From a virus, in IMG/VR virus record IMGVR_UViG_3300042562_001126, positions 1 to 21,121 of that record: a stretch of 21,121 bases of DNA; one strand, 5' to 3'. Each line of letters starts with the position of its first letter. Within the stretch, counting starts at the first letter, position 1. Both the position numbers and the translations under genes were made by a program. Positions 5,963 through 14,709 of this stretch are shown piece by piece. Below the pieces are notes generated by a model. That model was not told the DNA's origin. It searched no databases and worked only from the letters and a program-made list of their open reading frames with translations.

Positions 5963-7267
5963 ATGAGTAATAATAAAATTTTTATCCAAATTGCAGCGTA
6001 TCGCGATCCACAGCTAGTACCAACAATAAAAGACTGTATTGCCAATGCAAAAAATCCAGAGAATCTTGTTTTTTGCATCGCGTGGCAGCACGGCCCAGAA
6101 GAAAAGATCGACGAAATAAAAGATTTGCCGAATGTTAAAATCATTGACATTCCATATTTCGAAAGCAAGGGAGCGTGTTGGGCGAGGAATCAAATTCAAC
6201 AGCGATATGATGGCGAAGAATACACATTTCAATTAGATTCTCATCACAGATTTGTGAAAGATTGGGACGAGGTTGTAATCGGAATGTATAAGCAACTACA
6301 GGCGAAGGGTCACGCTAAACCATTACTTACCGGTTATATTCCATCATTCGACCCAGACAACGATCCGGGTGCGCGAATTCAGACGCCGTGGAGAATGGAT
6401 TTTGATCGGTTTATACCAGAAGGTGCGGTGTTCTTTTTACCGGCAAGTATAGACGATTGGAAAGAAAGAACTGAGCCGGTAGCATCGAGATTTTATTCGG
6501 CACACTTCTGTTTTACTGGTGGGCAGTTCTGTAAAGAAGTTCCACACGACCCGGAATATTATTTTCACGGGGAAGAAATAAGCATCGCCGCCCGGGCTTT
6601 TACGCATGGATATGATTTGTTTCATCCACACAGAGTCGTAGCGTGGCATGAATACACGCGCAAAGGCAGGACTAAACATTGGGACGATCATAACGGAAAC
6701 AATAAAAATATTACTCCCGACAAAAAAGATTGGGGTGAGCGAAACTCAGATAGCCACAAGCGCAATCGACGCTTATTTTCTATGGATGGAGAAAGCTATA
6801 ATAATATTTCGTGGGGACAATATGGGTTTGGGACAGAAAGAACGCTGCGAGATTATGAAGCGTACGCCGGCCTTCATTTTGGTAAGCGGGCGATTCAGCA
6901 ATCGACGCTGGACAAAAAGTATCCACCAAACACATTACATCAAAAATACGAAACTGCCGACGCGTGGGAGAATTCATTCCTGAGAGTATTCAAACACTGC
7001 ATAGATTTATCTCTGGACAAATTGAAACTGGACGATTATCATTTTTGGTGCGTCACGTTTGAGCGAGAAGACAATTCGCTGTTGTACCGGCAAGATGCCA
7101 ACACCGAAGAGTGCGCGAGACTATTGCGCGAAGCTCGCGACCCGAGCGGCGATAAGTACGTAAAGTTGTGGCGAACATTCGAAACTTCGGAGCGACCGCA
7201 CCATTGGGTCGTCTGGCCTAACAGCGCAAGTAAAGGTTGGGGCGAGAGGGTGACCGGAAACTTGTGA
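5963..7267 (+). CDS. GT60-like polypeptide N-acetylglucosaminyltransferase
   Basis: The protein has 434 residues. It opens with the strand 'KIFIQIAAYRDPQLVPTIKDC', followed by 'GACWARNQIQQRYDGEEYTFQLDSHHRF' (split around residues 70-97), in which D92-S-H94 is the nucleotide-sugar/metal-binding DxD/DxH motif. 'HGEEISIAARAFTHGYDLFHPH' follows later. This is the signature of the GlcNAc glycosyltransferase family (PF11397, CAZy GT60), whose characterised member adds GlcNAc to hydroxyproline in Skp1. The predicted reaction is transfer of GlcNAc (or a similar sugar) to a hydroxyl on protein. It is the first gene of the glycan operon and is directly downstream of the Thr-Pro stalk protein. It overlaps the next gene by 4 bases (GTGA). 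The ATG has A/T-rich DNA in front and no Shine-Dalgarno sequence. Confidence 0.85.
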   Translation: MSNNKIFIQIAAYRDPQLVPTIKDCIANAKNPENLVFCIAWQHGPEEKIDEIKDLPNVKIIDIPYFESKGACWARNQIQQRYDGEEYTFQLDSHHRFVKDWDEVVIGMYKQLQAKGHAKPLLTGYIPSFDPDNDPGARIQTPWRMDFDRFIPEGAVFFLPASIDDWKERTEPVASRFYSAHFCFTGGQFCKEVPHDPEYYFHGEEISIAARAFTHGYDLFHPHRVVAWHEYTRKGRTKHWDDHNGNNKNITPDKKDWGERNSDSHKRNRRLFSMDGESYNNISWGQYGFGTERTLRDYEAYAGLHFGKRAIQQSTLDKKYPPNTLHQKYETADAWENSFLRVFKHCIDLSLDKLKLDDYHFWCVTFEREDNSLLYRQDANTEECARLLREARDPSGDKYVKLWRTFETSERPHHWVVWPNSASKGWGERVTGNL

Positions 7268-8217
7268 AAACTATAGCATTTCACGACAATAATTTATGCT
7301 TGCGTGGAACGACCATTGCAATGTATGAGTACGCCGATTACAATGAGCGAATACTGGGAAATAAAAGTATTATATTGTCGTCTCCGGGCGGCGATCTGTC
7401 GGCGCTGCCCAAGTTTAAGCAGAGGTTTGCCGACGTTCATTTAATGCATTTCTGTGATTACGAAAAATTTTTGGTTTCTAGTGGAGCAGAGAAGCTCTAC
7501 ATCATAAAGTCGGGCGGAAAATCGGACGGCATTTGTTTGGGCAATTTTCCATCGTTGATTCATGTAGTTTTTCGAAGCAACGAACCACACGGCCACAGGT
7601 ACAAATATGTATCCGACTGGTTGGCGAGGGATCAAGGACACGACCCGACCACTCATTCGGTTCCACACATGGTGGAAAAGTTACCAGAGAGCGCGTATGA
7701 CTTGAGAGAAAAACTTGGTATATCAAAATCGAAGACAGTCTTTGGTTATTATGGCGGAGCAACCGAGTTTAATATCCGAGACGTGCATGAGGCGATAGCA
7801 GAAACAGTTAAAAAACGAGATGATATAGTGTTTCTTTTCATGAATGTAAACACGTTTTCTGACTCACACCCAAATATTATACACTTACCGGGAACATACG
7901 ACATGAGGGAGAAAGCCGCGTTCATTCGCGCGTGCGACGCGATGATTCATGCTAGAGGCGGTGGAGAAACATTCGGAAAAGCCGTTGGCGAGTTTGCTAT
8001 TGAGAACAAACCGATTGTTACATACGCCGATTCGGGAGAACGTTCTCATATAGAAATATTGGGAGAGCGTGGAATCTATTACCGTGGGTATGAATGTATA
8101 CTTGACATTCTTAATAACTTAAAAAAATACGCCATCAGGGATGATTATTACAAAGCGTATGATAACTATTCCCCGGAGATTATAATGGGAAAATTTGATA
8201 AACTTTTCTTACAATGA
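7264..8217 (+). CDS. GT-B fold glycosyltransferase (GT4-like)
   Basis: The start is GTG at 7264, overlapping the upstream TGA by 4 bases, and gives 317 residues. A TTG at 7237 is also in frame but would overlap by 31. The N-terminus 'IAFHDNNLCLRGTTIAMYEYA' looks like the first Rossmann half, with a GT-B acceptor loop. The C-terminal half shows 'VFGYYGGATEFNI', then 'AAFIRACDAMIHA' and RGGGETFGKAVGEFA at 231-245, where the GETFG is the E-x-F-G donor-binding motif of group-1 glycosyltransferases. It probably transfers a sugar in the same pathway as its neighbours. Donor and acceptor are unknown. It has no membrane segment, so it acts in the cytoplasm. Confidence 0.72.
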   Translation: MKTIAFHDNNLCLRGTTIAMYEYADYNERILGNKSIILSSPGGDLSALPKFKQRFADVHLMHFCDYEKFLVSSGAEKLYIIKSGGKSDGICLGNFPSLIHVVFRSNEPHGHRYKYVSDWLARDQGHDPTTHSVPHMVEKLPESAYDLREKLGISKSKTVFGYYGGATEFNIRDVHEAIAETVKKRDDIVFLFMNVNTFSDSHPNIIHLPGTYDMREKAAFIRACDAMIHARGGGETFGKAVGEFAIENKPIVTYADSGERSHIEILGERGIYYRGYECILDILNNLKKYAIRDDYYKAYDNYSPEIIMGKFDKLFLQ

Positions 8218-9047
8218 AAAAATTAAACATACTTGTCAGTGCAATTTGTTTCGTAAACCGGTCAAAACCGGGAGCAGAAATTTATATAAAATTCGCCAAG
8301 CGTCAGATAGCAGACGTGATGTCGAAAACCCCGTACGATTACAGATTAATAACGAACGAGGCGCATCAATTCGAGGATGTTGTCGCTGCCTTTCCAGCCC
8401 GGGTAACAATTACCGAGGACTTACTAGTTGGCGAGCGCATCATGGTTGGACCATTCAACCAAATGTTGAAGTATAAGACGATGCGCGACGTTCCGGCCAA
8501 ATATGACTGGCTGTGGTACATGGACTGTGACGCGGGTATCTGTGAAACAGTGAATACCGACAAAATTGATGCATTAGCTGATGCGTGGGTGTCTGCCGGG
8601 TTTGATATAATTGGAACCAGAACCAACGCGGTGTTGTCGGGGGAATTATTGGACCACGAACGTAAAATAAAGGAGTGGGAGGCAAAGAAAGCTGCTGGGG
8701 AACCCAATCCATATTTAGTCACAAATTTATTTAGCGCCAAGTTTATTTTCTACAATGTATCCAGCGAGAGCGGCCCGTTCGAGTGGATGGATGCCTGCTT
8801 GCCAAGCGAGCATGTACTATTCATAAAAAATAGCGAAAAACTTGCCAAGATGGCGGCGACATTTAAAAAATTCAACGAAAAGTTTGAAAAACAAACGATT
8901 CCCCTTGTTACTTGGGATATGGAGGCATTTGAAATCGGGGTTTCGGCTAAAATCGCCGGATACAAGATGGGCGATTTCGGAAATGCCCACGGCGACGACT
9001 TCAAAGTGCGCTTCAATTACAATAACTGGGAAAAGGTAAAATACTAA
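8214..9047 (+). CDS. Putative GT-A fold glycosyltransferase with DCD motif
   Basis: The protein has 277 residues and starts at ATG 8214 in a 4-base ATGA overlap with the upstream stop. It begins with a hydrophobic strand (LNILVSAICFV). The key feature is 'WLWYMDCDAGI' around 99-109: D104-C-D106 after a hydrophobic strand is the classical DxD divalent-metal/nucleotide-sugar motif of GT-A enzymes. A later acidic stretch, 'TWDMEAFEIGVSAKIAGYKMG', is the usual position of the catalytic or acceptor-side loop. I cannot assign a CAZy family with confidence. It is third in the glycan operon, one base before the next gene. Confidence 0.65.
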   Translation: MKKLNILVSAICFVNRSKPGAEIYIKFAKRQIADVMSKTPYDYRLITNEAHQFEDVVAAFPARVTITEDLLVGERIMVGPFNQMLKYKTMRDVPAKYDWLWYMDCDAGICETVNTDKIDALADAWVSAGFDIIGTRTNAVLSGELLDHERKIKEWEAKKAAGEPNPYLVTNLFSAKFIFYNVSSESGPFEWMDACLPSEHVLFIKNSEKLAKMAATFKKFNEKFEKQTIPLVTWDMEAFEIGVSAKIAGYKMGDFGNAHGDDFKVRFNYNNWEKVKY

Positions 9048-9048
9048 C

Positions 9049-9819
9049 GTGATAGAAATACTTAACAACTTTGCATCATCCGGGCGCGGACTGGGAAATA
9101 AACTATTCACGTATGCCCTCGCGAGGATTCTCTCCGACGAGCTTGACTTAAATATATCAGTGCCGGTAAACTCGTTTGTTGAGCGCGGCAACGTGATTAA
9201 ATCCTTCCCGTACGGGGACGTAACTTCAAAAAGAACTATAATGTCCCCAAGTACATATGTGTCAGATCGCTCGGTATACAACATAGGATTAACAAAGACG
9301 CTTGAAAATTGTCGAGATAGCCACGTCGCAATTGATGGGTATTTTTTAAAGTATGGATATATAAAGGCACACAAAAGAATGATCAAAGAAATGTATTCTG
9401 ATCTTGTGTCTCCGACGCAAAAAGAAAACACCGTGTTGGTTATGTTTAGACACCCGAACGTCGATCCAAAGTTCGCCTTGCCGGATGAATATTATTTGGA
9501 CGTAATAAAGAAATTGTCATTTGATAAATTATATTTAAGTTACGATACATACGATAAACACAAAACGATAGTCGAGAAGTTAAAAGCTTTATATAACACG
9601 GAAGTAATTGACCTTACTGTATTAGATATGATGAAAGCGATCACAGAACACAAAACATTAGTATGCGCACAAGGTACCTATGCATTTTGGGCAGCGTTCT
9701 TGTCCAACGCAGATAAAATTTACTTTCCTATCACACTGGAGGGTCCGAATTGTAGAACCGAGTGGTCGGTCGATTTAAAAGTTGACGACGAAGCGAGATA
9801 TATTCACGTGGAAGTATGA
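9049..9819 (+). CDS. GT11-like (alpha-1,2-fucosyltransferase-like) glycosyltransferase
   Basis: The protein has 256 residues, with a GTG start at 9049 two bases after the previous stop. Residues 12-24 (GRGLGNKLFTYAL) match the GLGNQMFQYA opening of GT11 fucosyltransferases (PF01531). 'DGYFLKYGYI' near 97-105 matches the family GYFQ segment. 'QGTYAFWAAFLSNADKIYFP' at 208-227 matches the C-terminal S-T-F-x-WWAA-L element. The normally strict HIRRGDY donor motif is degenerate here (F-R-H-P-N-V-D at 133-139), keeping only the R and D positions. It may therefore use a different donor or bind GDP-fucose differently. Expected product: a fucosylated glycan made in the cytoplasm with its operon partners. 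Confidence 0.68.
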   Translation: MIEILNNFASSGRGLGNKLFTYALARILSDELDLNISVPVNSFVERGNVIKSFPYGDVTSKRTIMSPSTYVSDRSVYNIGLTKTLENCRDSHVAIDGYFLKYGYIKAHKRMIKEMYSDLVSPTQKENTVLVMFRHPNVDPKFALPDEYYLDVIKKLSFDKLYLSYDTYDKHKTIVEKLKALYNTEVIDLTVLDMMKAITEHKTLVCAQGTYAFWAAFLSNADKIYFPITLEGPNCRTEWSVDLKVDDEARYIHVEV

Positions 9820-10757
9820 AAAACATTAAGTTTACATGTAGCTGGTGGTCGGATTCTAAAAAGCTAACGCGCCGGGTACTGGACCAATTCCTCACGGAAT
9901 CCAGCGACTTGTTCGATTATCGGATAGTGCACGACGACAGTTACGACATCATCGTATTCTTTGGTTACGTCTCGGAGCCAATTAAACCAACGGCCAACGC
10001 ATATCTGTTCCCACAGGAGCCAACATGGACCGGTACGCATCAAAAGCATTTTAATGGTATGCCTAACCTGACTGTGTATGGATTTGATCGTACTAATTAT
10101 GGCGGGGATTGTAAGTTTGTCGAAACGTTTGCCCATATGTTTTACGGTGGCATTGGCCCGGACGGAGAAGGGTGGGACGACTGGAAGTATAATAACATAA
10201 AGAACATTGCACCAAAAAAGACGATGAACATGTGTTCTACGATCTCTAGTCGCGGTGACGATTGGACCAGTTTCTCCGGTGGGTGTATGTATCAGCATAG
10301 ATGCGGCCTTGTTAGAAACATTCATCACCTCAACTTTATAGATTTTTTCGGTGGCTGGCAATTAAACGGTGCCAATATAAAAAGCTACGCGTTGCGTAAG
10401 TTCGACGCATTATTACCCTATAAATTCACGCTGACGGTTGAAAACTCAAATGAAAATTACTACGTTTCCGAAAAGTTTTTTGATCCAATATTGACGAATA
10501 GCATACCGATATACTTTGGTTGTAAAAATATAAAAACTCTTTTTCCGGAGAATGGTTATATTTTACTGGACAATTTGACAGATCACACCAAGATAGTTTC
10601 CCAATTGAATTATATAAACGACAATGCCGACAGACTTTACGGCGAAATGCTCCCGGAAGCTTTAAAAATAAAGCGGCGATATTTTAACGAACTTAATCCA
10701 TTAAACAAAATACTTGCACATGACTCGCCTAGTAATACATCAACCCAAAAACTTTGA
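9816..10757 (+). CDS. GT10-like (alpha-1,3/4-fucosyltransferase) glycosyltransferase
   Basis: The protein has 313 residues, with an ATGA overlap to the upstream gene. The C-terminal half carries the GT10 donor-binding signature: FTLTVENSNENYYVSEKFF at 204-222, then 'TNSIPIYFGCKNI' (compare F-ENS-x-x-x-YVTEK and VPVVLG in GT10, PF00852). The N-terminal half has 'LFPQEPTW', a typical acceptor-domain element. The family transfers fucose from GDP-fucose to GlcNAc or Glc in a glycan chain. Three Cys-containing segments (140-163) might be structural. The 3' end overlaps the next gene by 38 bases. With the GT11-like neighbour it suggests a multiply fucosylated glycan. Confidence 0.82.
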   Translation: MKNIKFTCSWWSDSKKLTRRVLDQFLTESSDLFDYRIVHDDSYDIIVFFGYVSEPIKPTANAYLFPQEPTWTGTHQKHFNGMPNLTVYGFDRTNYGGDCKFVETFAHMFYGGIGPDGEGWDDWKYNNIKNIAPKKTMNMCSTISSRGDDWTSFSGGCMYQHRCGLVRNIHHLNFIDFFGGWQLNGANIKSYALRKFDALLPYKFTLTVENSNENYYVSEKFFDPILTNSIPIYFGCKNIKTLFPENGYILLDNLTDHTKIVSQLNYINDNADRLYGEMLPEALKIKRRYFNELNPLNKILAHDSPSNTSTQKL

Positions 10758-11685
10758 GAGTAGACGTTACAGATACTATAATTTAGTATTTGACGCAATT
10801 ACGGCGAAACTTAGAGAAAGCTTCGACGTGATGGAGTGTGGTTACTATAAGTACGCCAATCAAGGATATTCTCCGACGTTGTTGTTACATAACGCCACGC
10901 GATATAACGATACCAATATCCAACTATTGGAATGTGAAATGATCATAGAAAACTATGAAACAAAAGAAATCAAGGTATTATCTGCGTCGGACGACTTGAC
11001 CGGGGCCATATTGAATTTCAAGGGAAATCCGCTTTTAACCAAGACTCTGGTTGCCCAGTTTGATCGTAAAAAAATACACTCGCATTTACCGGACGAAAAC
11101 GACCAGAAAAAAATTTGTCCGTGGGTTTACTTTCCAACGAACGATTATGATTTTGACGCAATAGAAAATCGGCGGCACAACAAAACGATACTCGGTACTA
11201 TCAACCAAAAATTTTATTTTAGAGGCTCGTCTCTGGAATGTCGTCGGATTGTAGCGGGATTTAATCCGGAGTTGTTTACCGGTGGTGGGCCAATCGGCGG
11301 ATTTGAATCATATACCGACGAGTTATTGAATTACCGACTGGGATTTTCCATCGCAGGCAGGGGAGAGTTTTGCTATCGGGACATAGAATACATGGCAATG
11401 GGCGTTCCATACATACGCTTTGAATATAATAGCGAAATGGCAGAACCATTGGTTCCTGACTTCCATTACATTTCCGTGCCGCGGCCACCCGATGCTCCAA
11501 ACGACCGGGATTTACGACCAGAACATGCACCGTTGATTGAGGCGAGGTTTCTAGAAGTACGGAATGATATTGACTATTTGAATTTTATCGCTAATAATGC
11601 ACTGGACTATTATAACAAGCACGTTAAAATGGTCGGGTGTGTTAACCACACGCTAAAACTTTTAGAAATTGACAAATGGCTATGA
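10720..11685 (+). CDS. Putative glycosyltransferase of unassigned family
   Basis: The start used is the ATG at 10720 (MTRLVIHQPK), giving 321 residues and a 38-base overlap with the previous gene. A TTG two codons earlier is also possible. The most telling region is 205-230, 'YRLGFSIAGRGEFCYRDIEYMAMGVP', quoted here in part. Its GRGEFCYRDIEYMAMG resembles the nucleotide-sugar-binding region of exostosin-like GT-B enzymes, where a conserved Glu follows a Gly loop. The context, inside a run of glycosyltransferases, supports the call. The donor, the acceptor and the exact family are not determined. No transmembrane segment is visible. Confidence 0.55.
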   Translation: MTRLVIHQPKNFESRRYRYYNLVFDAITAKLRESFDVMECGYYKYANQGYSPTLLLHNATRYNDTNIQLLECEMIIENYETKEIKVLSASDDLTGAILNFKGNPLLTKTLVAQFDRKKIHSHLPDENDQKKICPWVYFPTNDYDFDAIENRRHNKTILGTINQKFYFRGSSLECRRIVAGFNPELFTGGGPIGGFESYTDELLNYRLGFSIAGRGEFCYRDIEYMAMGVPYIRFEYNSEMAEPLVPDFHYISVPRPPDAPNDRDLRPEHAPLIEARFLEVRNDIDYLNFIANNALDYYNKHVKMVGCVNHTLKLLEIDKWL

Positions 11686-12305
11686 ACATAGAAATTACAA
11701 AGCAAGTAAACTTGGACCAAAACGACGGTCTATCGTCCGTTTTCGGGCTAGCTGCGCAACAACATCACGATGTTTATCAGGTGTTCTACGACTTTATACA
11801 GGACACGAAACCGGCGAGAATATTGGAAATTGGCACGGCACTTGGTGGGTTCACTCAATTTTTAAAGCGGTGTACAAGCGATTTACAATTGAATACTGAT
11901 ATACGTTCTTATGACATTCACAGAATGAATTGGTATAAAGATATTATAGCGGAGGGCGTCGACGTGCGTGTGGAGAATATATTTAACGCCGACTACTCGG
12001 AATGTTTTCCAGAAGTAGTGGAATATATAAAATCGCCGGGACTCACGGTTGTGTTATGCGATGGTGGAGACAAAATTAGAGAGTTTAGATTACTTTCCAA
12101 GCACATTAAATCGGGAGACATTATCATGGCACACGATTATGCCGAGTCGGTAGAAGTATTCAACTCTACAATAAAAGGAACGCGTTGGAACTGGTGTGAG
12201 ATTACCGCAGGTGACATAGAACAGAGCGCGGGCGAAAATAGTCTTCTATATTATAGCAAGCAGAAATTCGAAAATGTGGTCTGGACTTGCAGAATAAAAT
12301 TATGA
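11676..12305 (+). CDS. Class I SAM-dependent methyltransferase
   Basis: The protein has 209 residues (ATG at 11676). An in-frame ATG at 11682 would make a 4-base ATGA overlap of the kind repeated throughout this operon, so either start is possible. ILEIGTALGGFTQFL at 49-63 is motif I of Rossmann methyltransferases (SAM-binding glycine loop). 'VVLCDGGDKIREF' and 'SGDIIMAHDY' correspond to motifs III-IV. The layout resembles the Methyltransf_24/cephalosporin-hydroxylase type that methylates sugars or small molecules. The likely role is O-methylation of a sugar made by this operon. It overlaps the next gene by 4 bases. Confidence 0.75.
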   Translation: MAMNIEITKQVNLDQNDGLSSVFGLAAQQHHDVYQVFYDFIQDTKPARILEIGTALGGFTQFLKRCTSDLQLNTDIRSYDIHRMNWYKDIIAEGVDVRVENIFNADYSECFPEVVEYIKSPGLTVVLCDGGDKIREFRLLSKHIKSGDIIMAHDYAESVEVFNSTIKGTRWNWCEITAGDIEQSAGENSLLYYSKQKFENVVWTCRIKL

Positions 12306-14698
12306 CAAATGCCGATCTAGTAATGCGACAAAAAGATCTTCCCGTCGACGGAAGCATTATAAGTTACGAACAAAAACGAGAATTATCACTTGCGTTAGAC
12401 GCGGTATTAAGTAAAAACGTAGACGGCGAGGTAGTAGAGCTTGGTTGTTATGTTGGAGAATCCAGTAAAATATTACGTCGGACGCTCGACATAACCAAAT
12501 CAGATAAGCGACTACATGTGTATGACTCGTTCGAGGGATTGCCCCCGCTACATGATTGCGAAAAAAATTGTGGGTGGAAGCCGGGTACATTGAATACTAC
12601 AGAAGATGTGCTCGTCAAAAATTTCCAAAGAAACGGACTAGAACCCCCGATCATTTGTAAAGGGTGGTTCAAGGATATACCAGACGACAAGCTTCCACAG
12701 CAAATTTGTTTCGCCTTTTTGGACGGAGATTTCTATGATTCTATTTACGACAGCTTAATAAAAATTTATGACCGGGTAGTTAACGGTGGAATTGTGTTAT
12801 TTCACGATTATGGGAGAGCAGACCTACCGGGAGTAGAAACCGCCGTAAAAAATTTCTTCGAATCGAGGAATATAAAAATTAATCCAAAGAAGCATTGCGA
12901 GCAACTGTGGTCTATTACAAAAGGCACAGAAAACGCAGAACACGAAAAAATCGAAGTAATTAAGGTAGAAGAAGTTAAAAATATTATAAGTACATCACAA
13001 TCTATGCATAGCACTACACTAGTCACCGGCTTATTTGATTTGAAGCGCGGAGAATTGGACACCGGATTCAAGCGTCCATTTTCTCAATATCTCATGCATT
13101 TTGAGCGGCTACTAAAGGCGTGCAAGGATACTCCAATGCTGGTTTACGTAGACAAGGAGCATGAACAGTTTGTGTTAAAAGCGCGGGAAGGATCGGTCGG
13201 CACAGACATTCGATTCAGAACCGCCGAAGAATTTAAAACGTGGTTTCCATTTTATAACAAGGTAAATGAAATAAGACAAAAACCGGAATGGTATAATCAG
13301 GCAGGGTGGCTCGCTGAATCCACACAGGCTCGCTTGGATTTATATAATCCACTCGTCATGAGCAAGATGTTTATGCTTCACGACGCGTCAATTTTTAATC
13401 CGTTTGATACTGACAATTTTTGTTGGATAGACGCCGGATTGACGCAGACAGTGCATCCGGGATATTTTAGTCACGACAAAGTAATAGAGCGACTGGACCC
13501 ACTATTACAAAAATTCTTGTTTGTTTGCTACCCGTACGAATCTAACGCGGAAATACATGGATTCACGGCGGATGCGATGAACAAATACGCCAACGCGAAA
13601 GTCAATCGGGTTGCTAGAGGCGGATTTTTCGGGGGAAGTAAAAAGGCAATATCTCAGGTCAATACTGTATATTATAGCCTGTTGAATGAAACATTGAATG
13701 CTGGTTATATGGGCACGGAAGAAAGTGTGTTCAGCCTTATTACATATTTGAATCCAGAGCTTACGAACATAGAGATGATTGACGGCAATGGATTTATTTC
13801 TACGTTCTTTGAGCGGGTAAAGAAGATGCCAATCCCGAAGAAAGAAGTATTAATTTCTAAGAGCGACGTACCAGAAGGTGCGGAATACTTTCAGAGTGAA
13901 GAAGAAGTCGCGATGAATAAAGAGGGCAAGGGCGTTTACTTATACATTACATGTTTTAACTATCCTCAACAGCTTCAAATGCTGTTGGATTCATTCGAAA
14001 AATCTAATCCGGAGCTATTGTCTCAAACTACAAAATTCTTGATTGACAACAGCGTCGATGAAACGGTTTTCCCCAAGTTTGACGAGATTGCTAAAAAGTA
14101 TGGTTTCACGGTGATTAGAAAAGGCAATCTTGGGGTGTGTGGGGCTAGGCAGTGGGCCGCGCAACACTTTCATGATAACAAAGGAAAATACATTCTTTGG
14201 TTCGAGGACGATATGTTAATGGAACCAGAAAACAAGCTATGTAAGAATGGATTGAACATGCATTGCGACAATTGGTTGGACAAATGCATTAAAATTGTCG
14301 AGGAAGAAAAATTAGATTTCTTGAAGATTTCATTTTCTGAGTTTTTTGGGGATCATCACAAGCAGTGGAGTTGGCACAATGTTCCACAGGCAGTTAAAAA
14401 TAAATACTTTCCGGACGGTAAATGTAGAATGAAATGGAAAGAGTCAGGATGTATTGATGGGTTGAGTTATTTGATCGGGCAGGTATATTACAGCAACTGG
14501 CCTAGTTGCGTGTCAAGAGCAGGGAACTGGAAGATATTTTTAGAAACTGTTTATGCTAGTCCATTTGAGCAGACAATGATGAGCGCAGCATTCCAATTGT
14601 CTATGAAAGGGCGATTGCGGTCGGCGGTTCTTATGTCGAGTTTGGTCAATCACAATCGAGTTCATCATTACGACCGGGCCATTCGTAAAGAAGTTTAA
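12302..14698 (+). CDS. Trimodular fusion: TylF-type O-methyltransferase + HtrL/YibB-type glycosyltransferase + GT2-like glycosyltransferase
   Basis: The protein has 798 residues, starting at ATG 12302 (ATGA overlap). Module 1, about 20-207, is a TylF/macrocin O-methyltransferase (PF05711), with 'VVELGCYVGESSKIL', 'VYDSFEGLPP', 'FLDGDFYDS' and 'GGIVLFHDYG'. Module 2, about 237-505, resembles the HtrL/YibB family (PF09612), with 'TLVTGLFDLKRGEL', 'WIDAGL' at 375-380 and 'GFFGGSKKAI'. Module 3, about 545-760, is a GT-A enzyme with 'VYLYITCFNYPQQLQ' and 'YILWFEDDMLM' (EDD, 635-637) as the DxD site. The three activities would methylate a sugar and add two sugars. A short linker with an acidic, charge-rich stretch (210-230) separates modules 1 and 2. 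I see no frameshift. It ends the operon. Confidence 0.75.
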   Translation: MTNADLVMRQKDLPVDGSIISYEQKRELSLALDAVLSKNVDGEVVELGCYVGESSKILRRTLDITKSDKRLHVYDSFEGLPPLHDCEKNCGWKPGTLNTTEDVLVKNFQRNGLEPPIICKGWFKDIPDDKLPQQICFAFLDGDFYDSIYDSLIKIYDRVVNGGIVLFHDYGRADLPGVETAVKNFFESRNIKINPKKHCEQLWSITKGTENAEHEKIEVIKVEEVKNIISTSQSMHSTTLVTGLFDLKRGELDTGFKRPFSQYLMHFERLLKACKDTPMLVYVDKEHEQFVLKAREGSVGTDIRFRTAEEFKTWFPFYNKVNEIRQKPEWYNQAGWLAESTQARLDLYNPLVMSKMFMLHDASIFNPFDTDNFCWIDAGLTQTVHPGYFSHDKVIERLDPLLQKFLFVCYPYESNAEIHGFTADAMNKYANAKVNRVARGGFFGGSKKAISQVNTVYYSLLNETLNAGYMGTEESVFSLITYLNPELTNIEMIDGNGFISTFFERVKKMPIPKKEVLISKSDVPEGAEYFQSEEEVAMNKEGKGVYLYITCFNYPQQLQMLLDSFEKSNPELLSQTTKFLIDNSVDETVFPKFDEIAKKYGFTVIRKGNLGVCGARQWAAQHFHDNKGKYILWFEDDMLMEPENKLCKNGLNMHCDNWLDKCIKIVEEEKLDFLKISFSEFFGDHHKQWSWHNVPQAVKNKYFPDGKCRMKWKESGCIDGLSYLIGQVYYSNWPSCVSRAGNWKIFLETVYASPFEQTMMSAAFQLSMKGRLRSAVLMSSLVNHNRVHHYDRAIRKEV

Positions 14699-14709
14699 GT
14701 TTTTATAAG

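Noticed and set aside
8817-9431. A 204-residue minus-strand reading frame across two glycosyltransferase genes
   Set aside because: It spans the junction of two genes supported by motifs and a tight 1-base spacing. Its product shows no recognisable motif.
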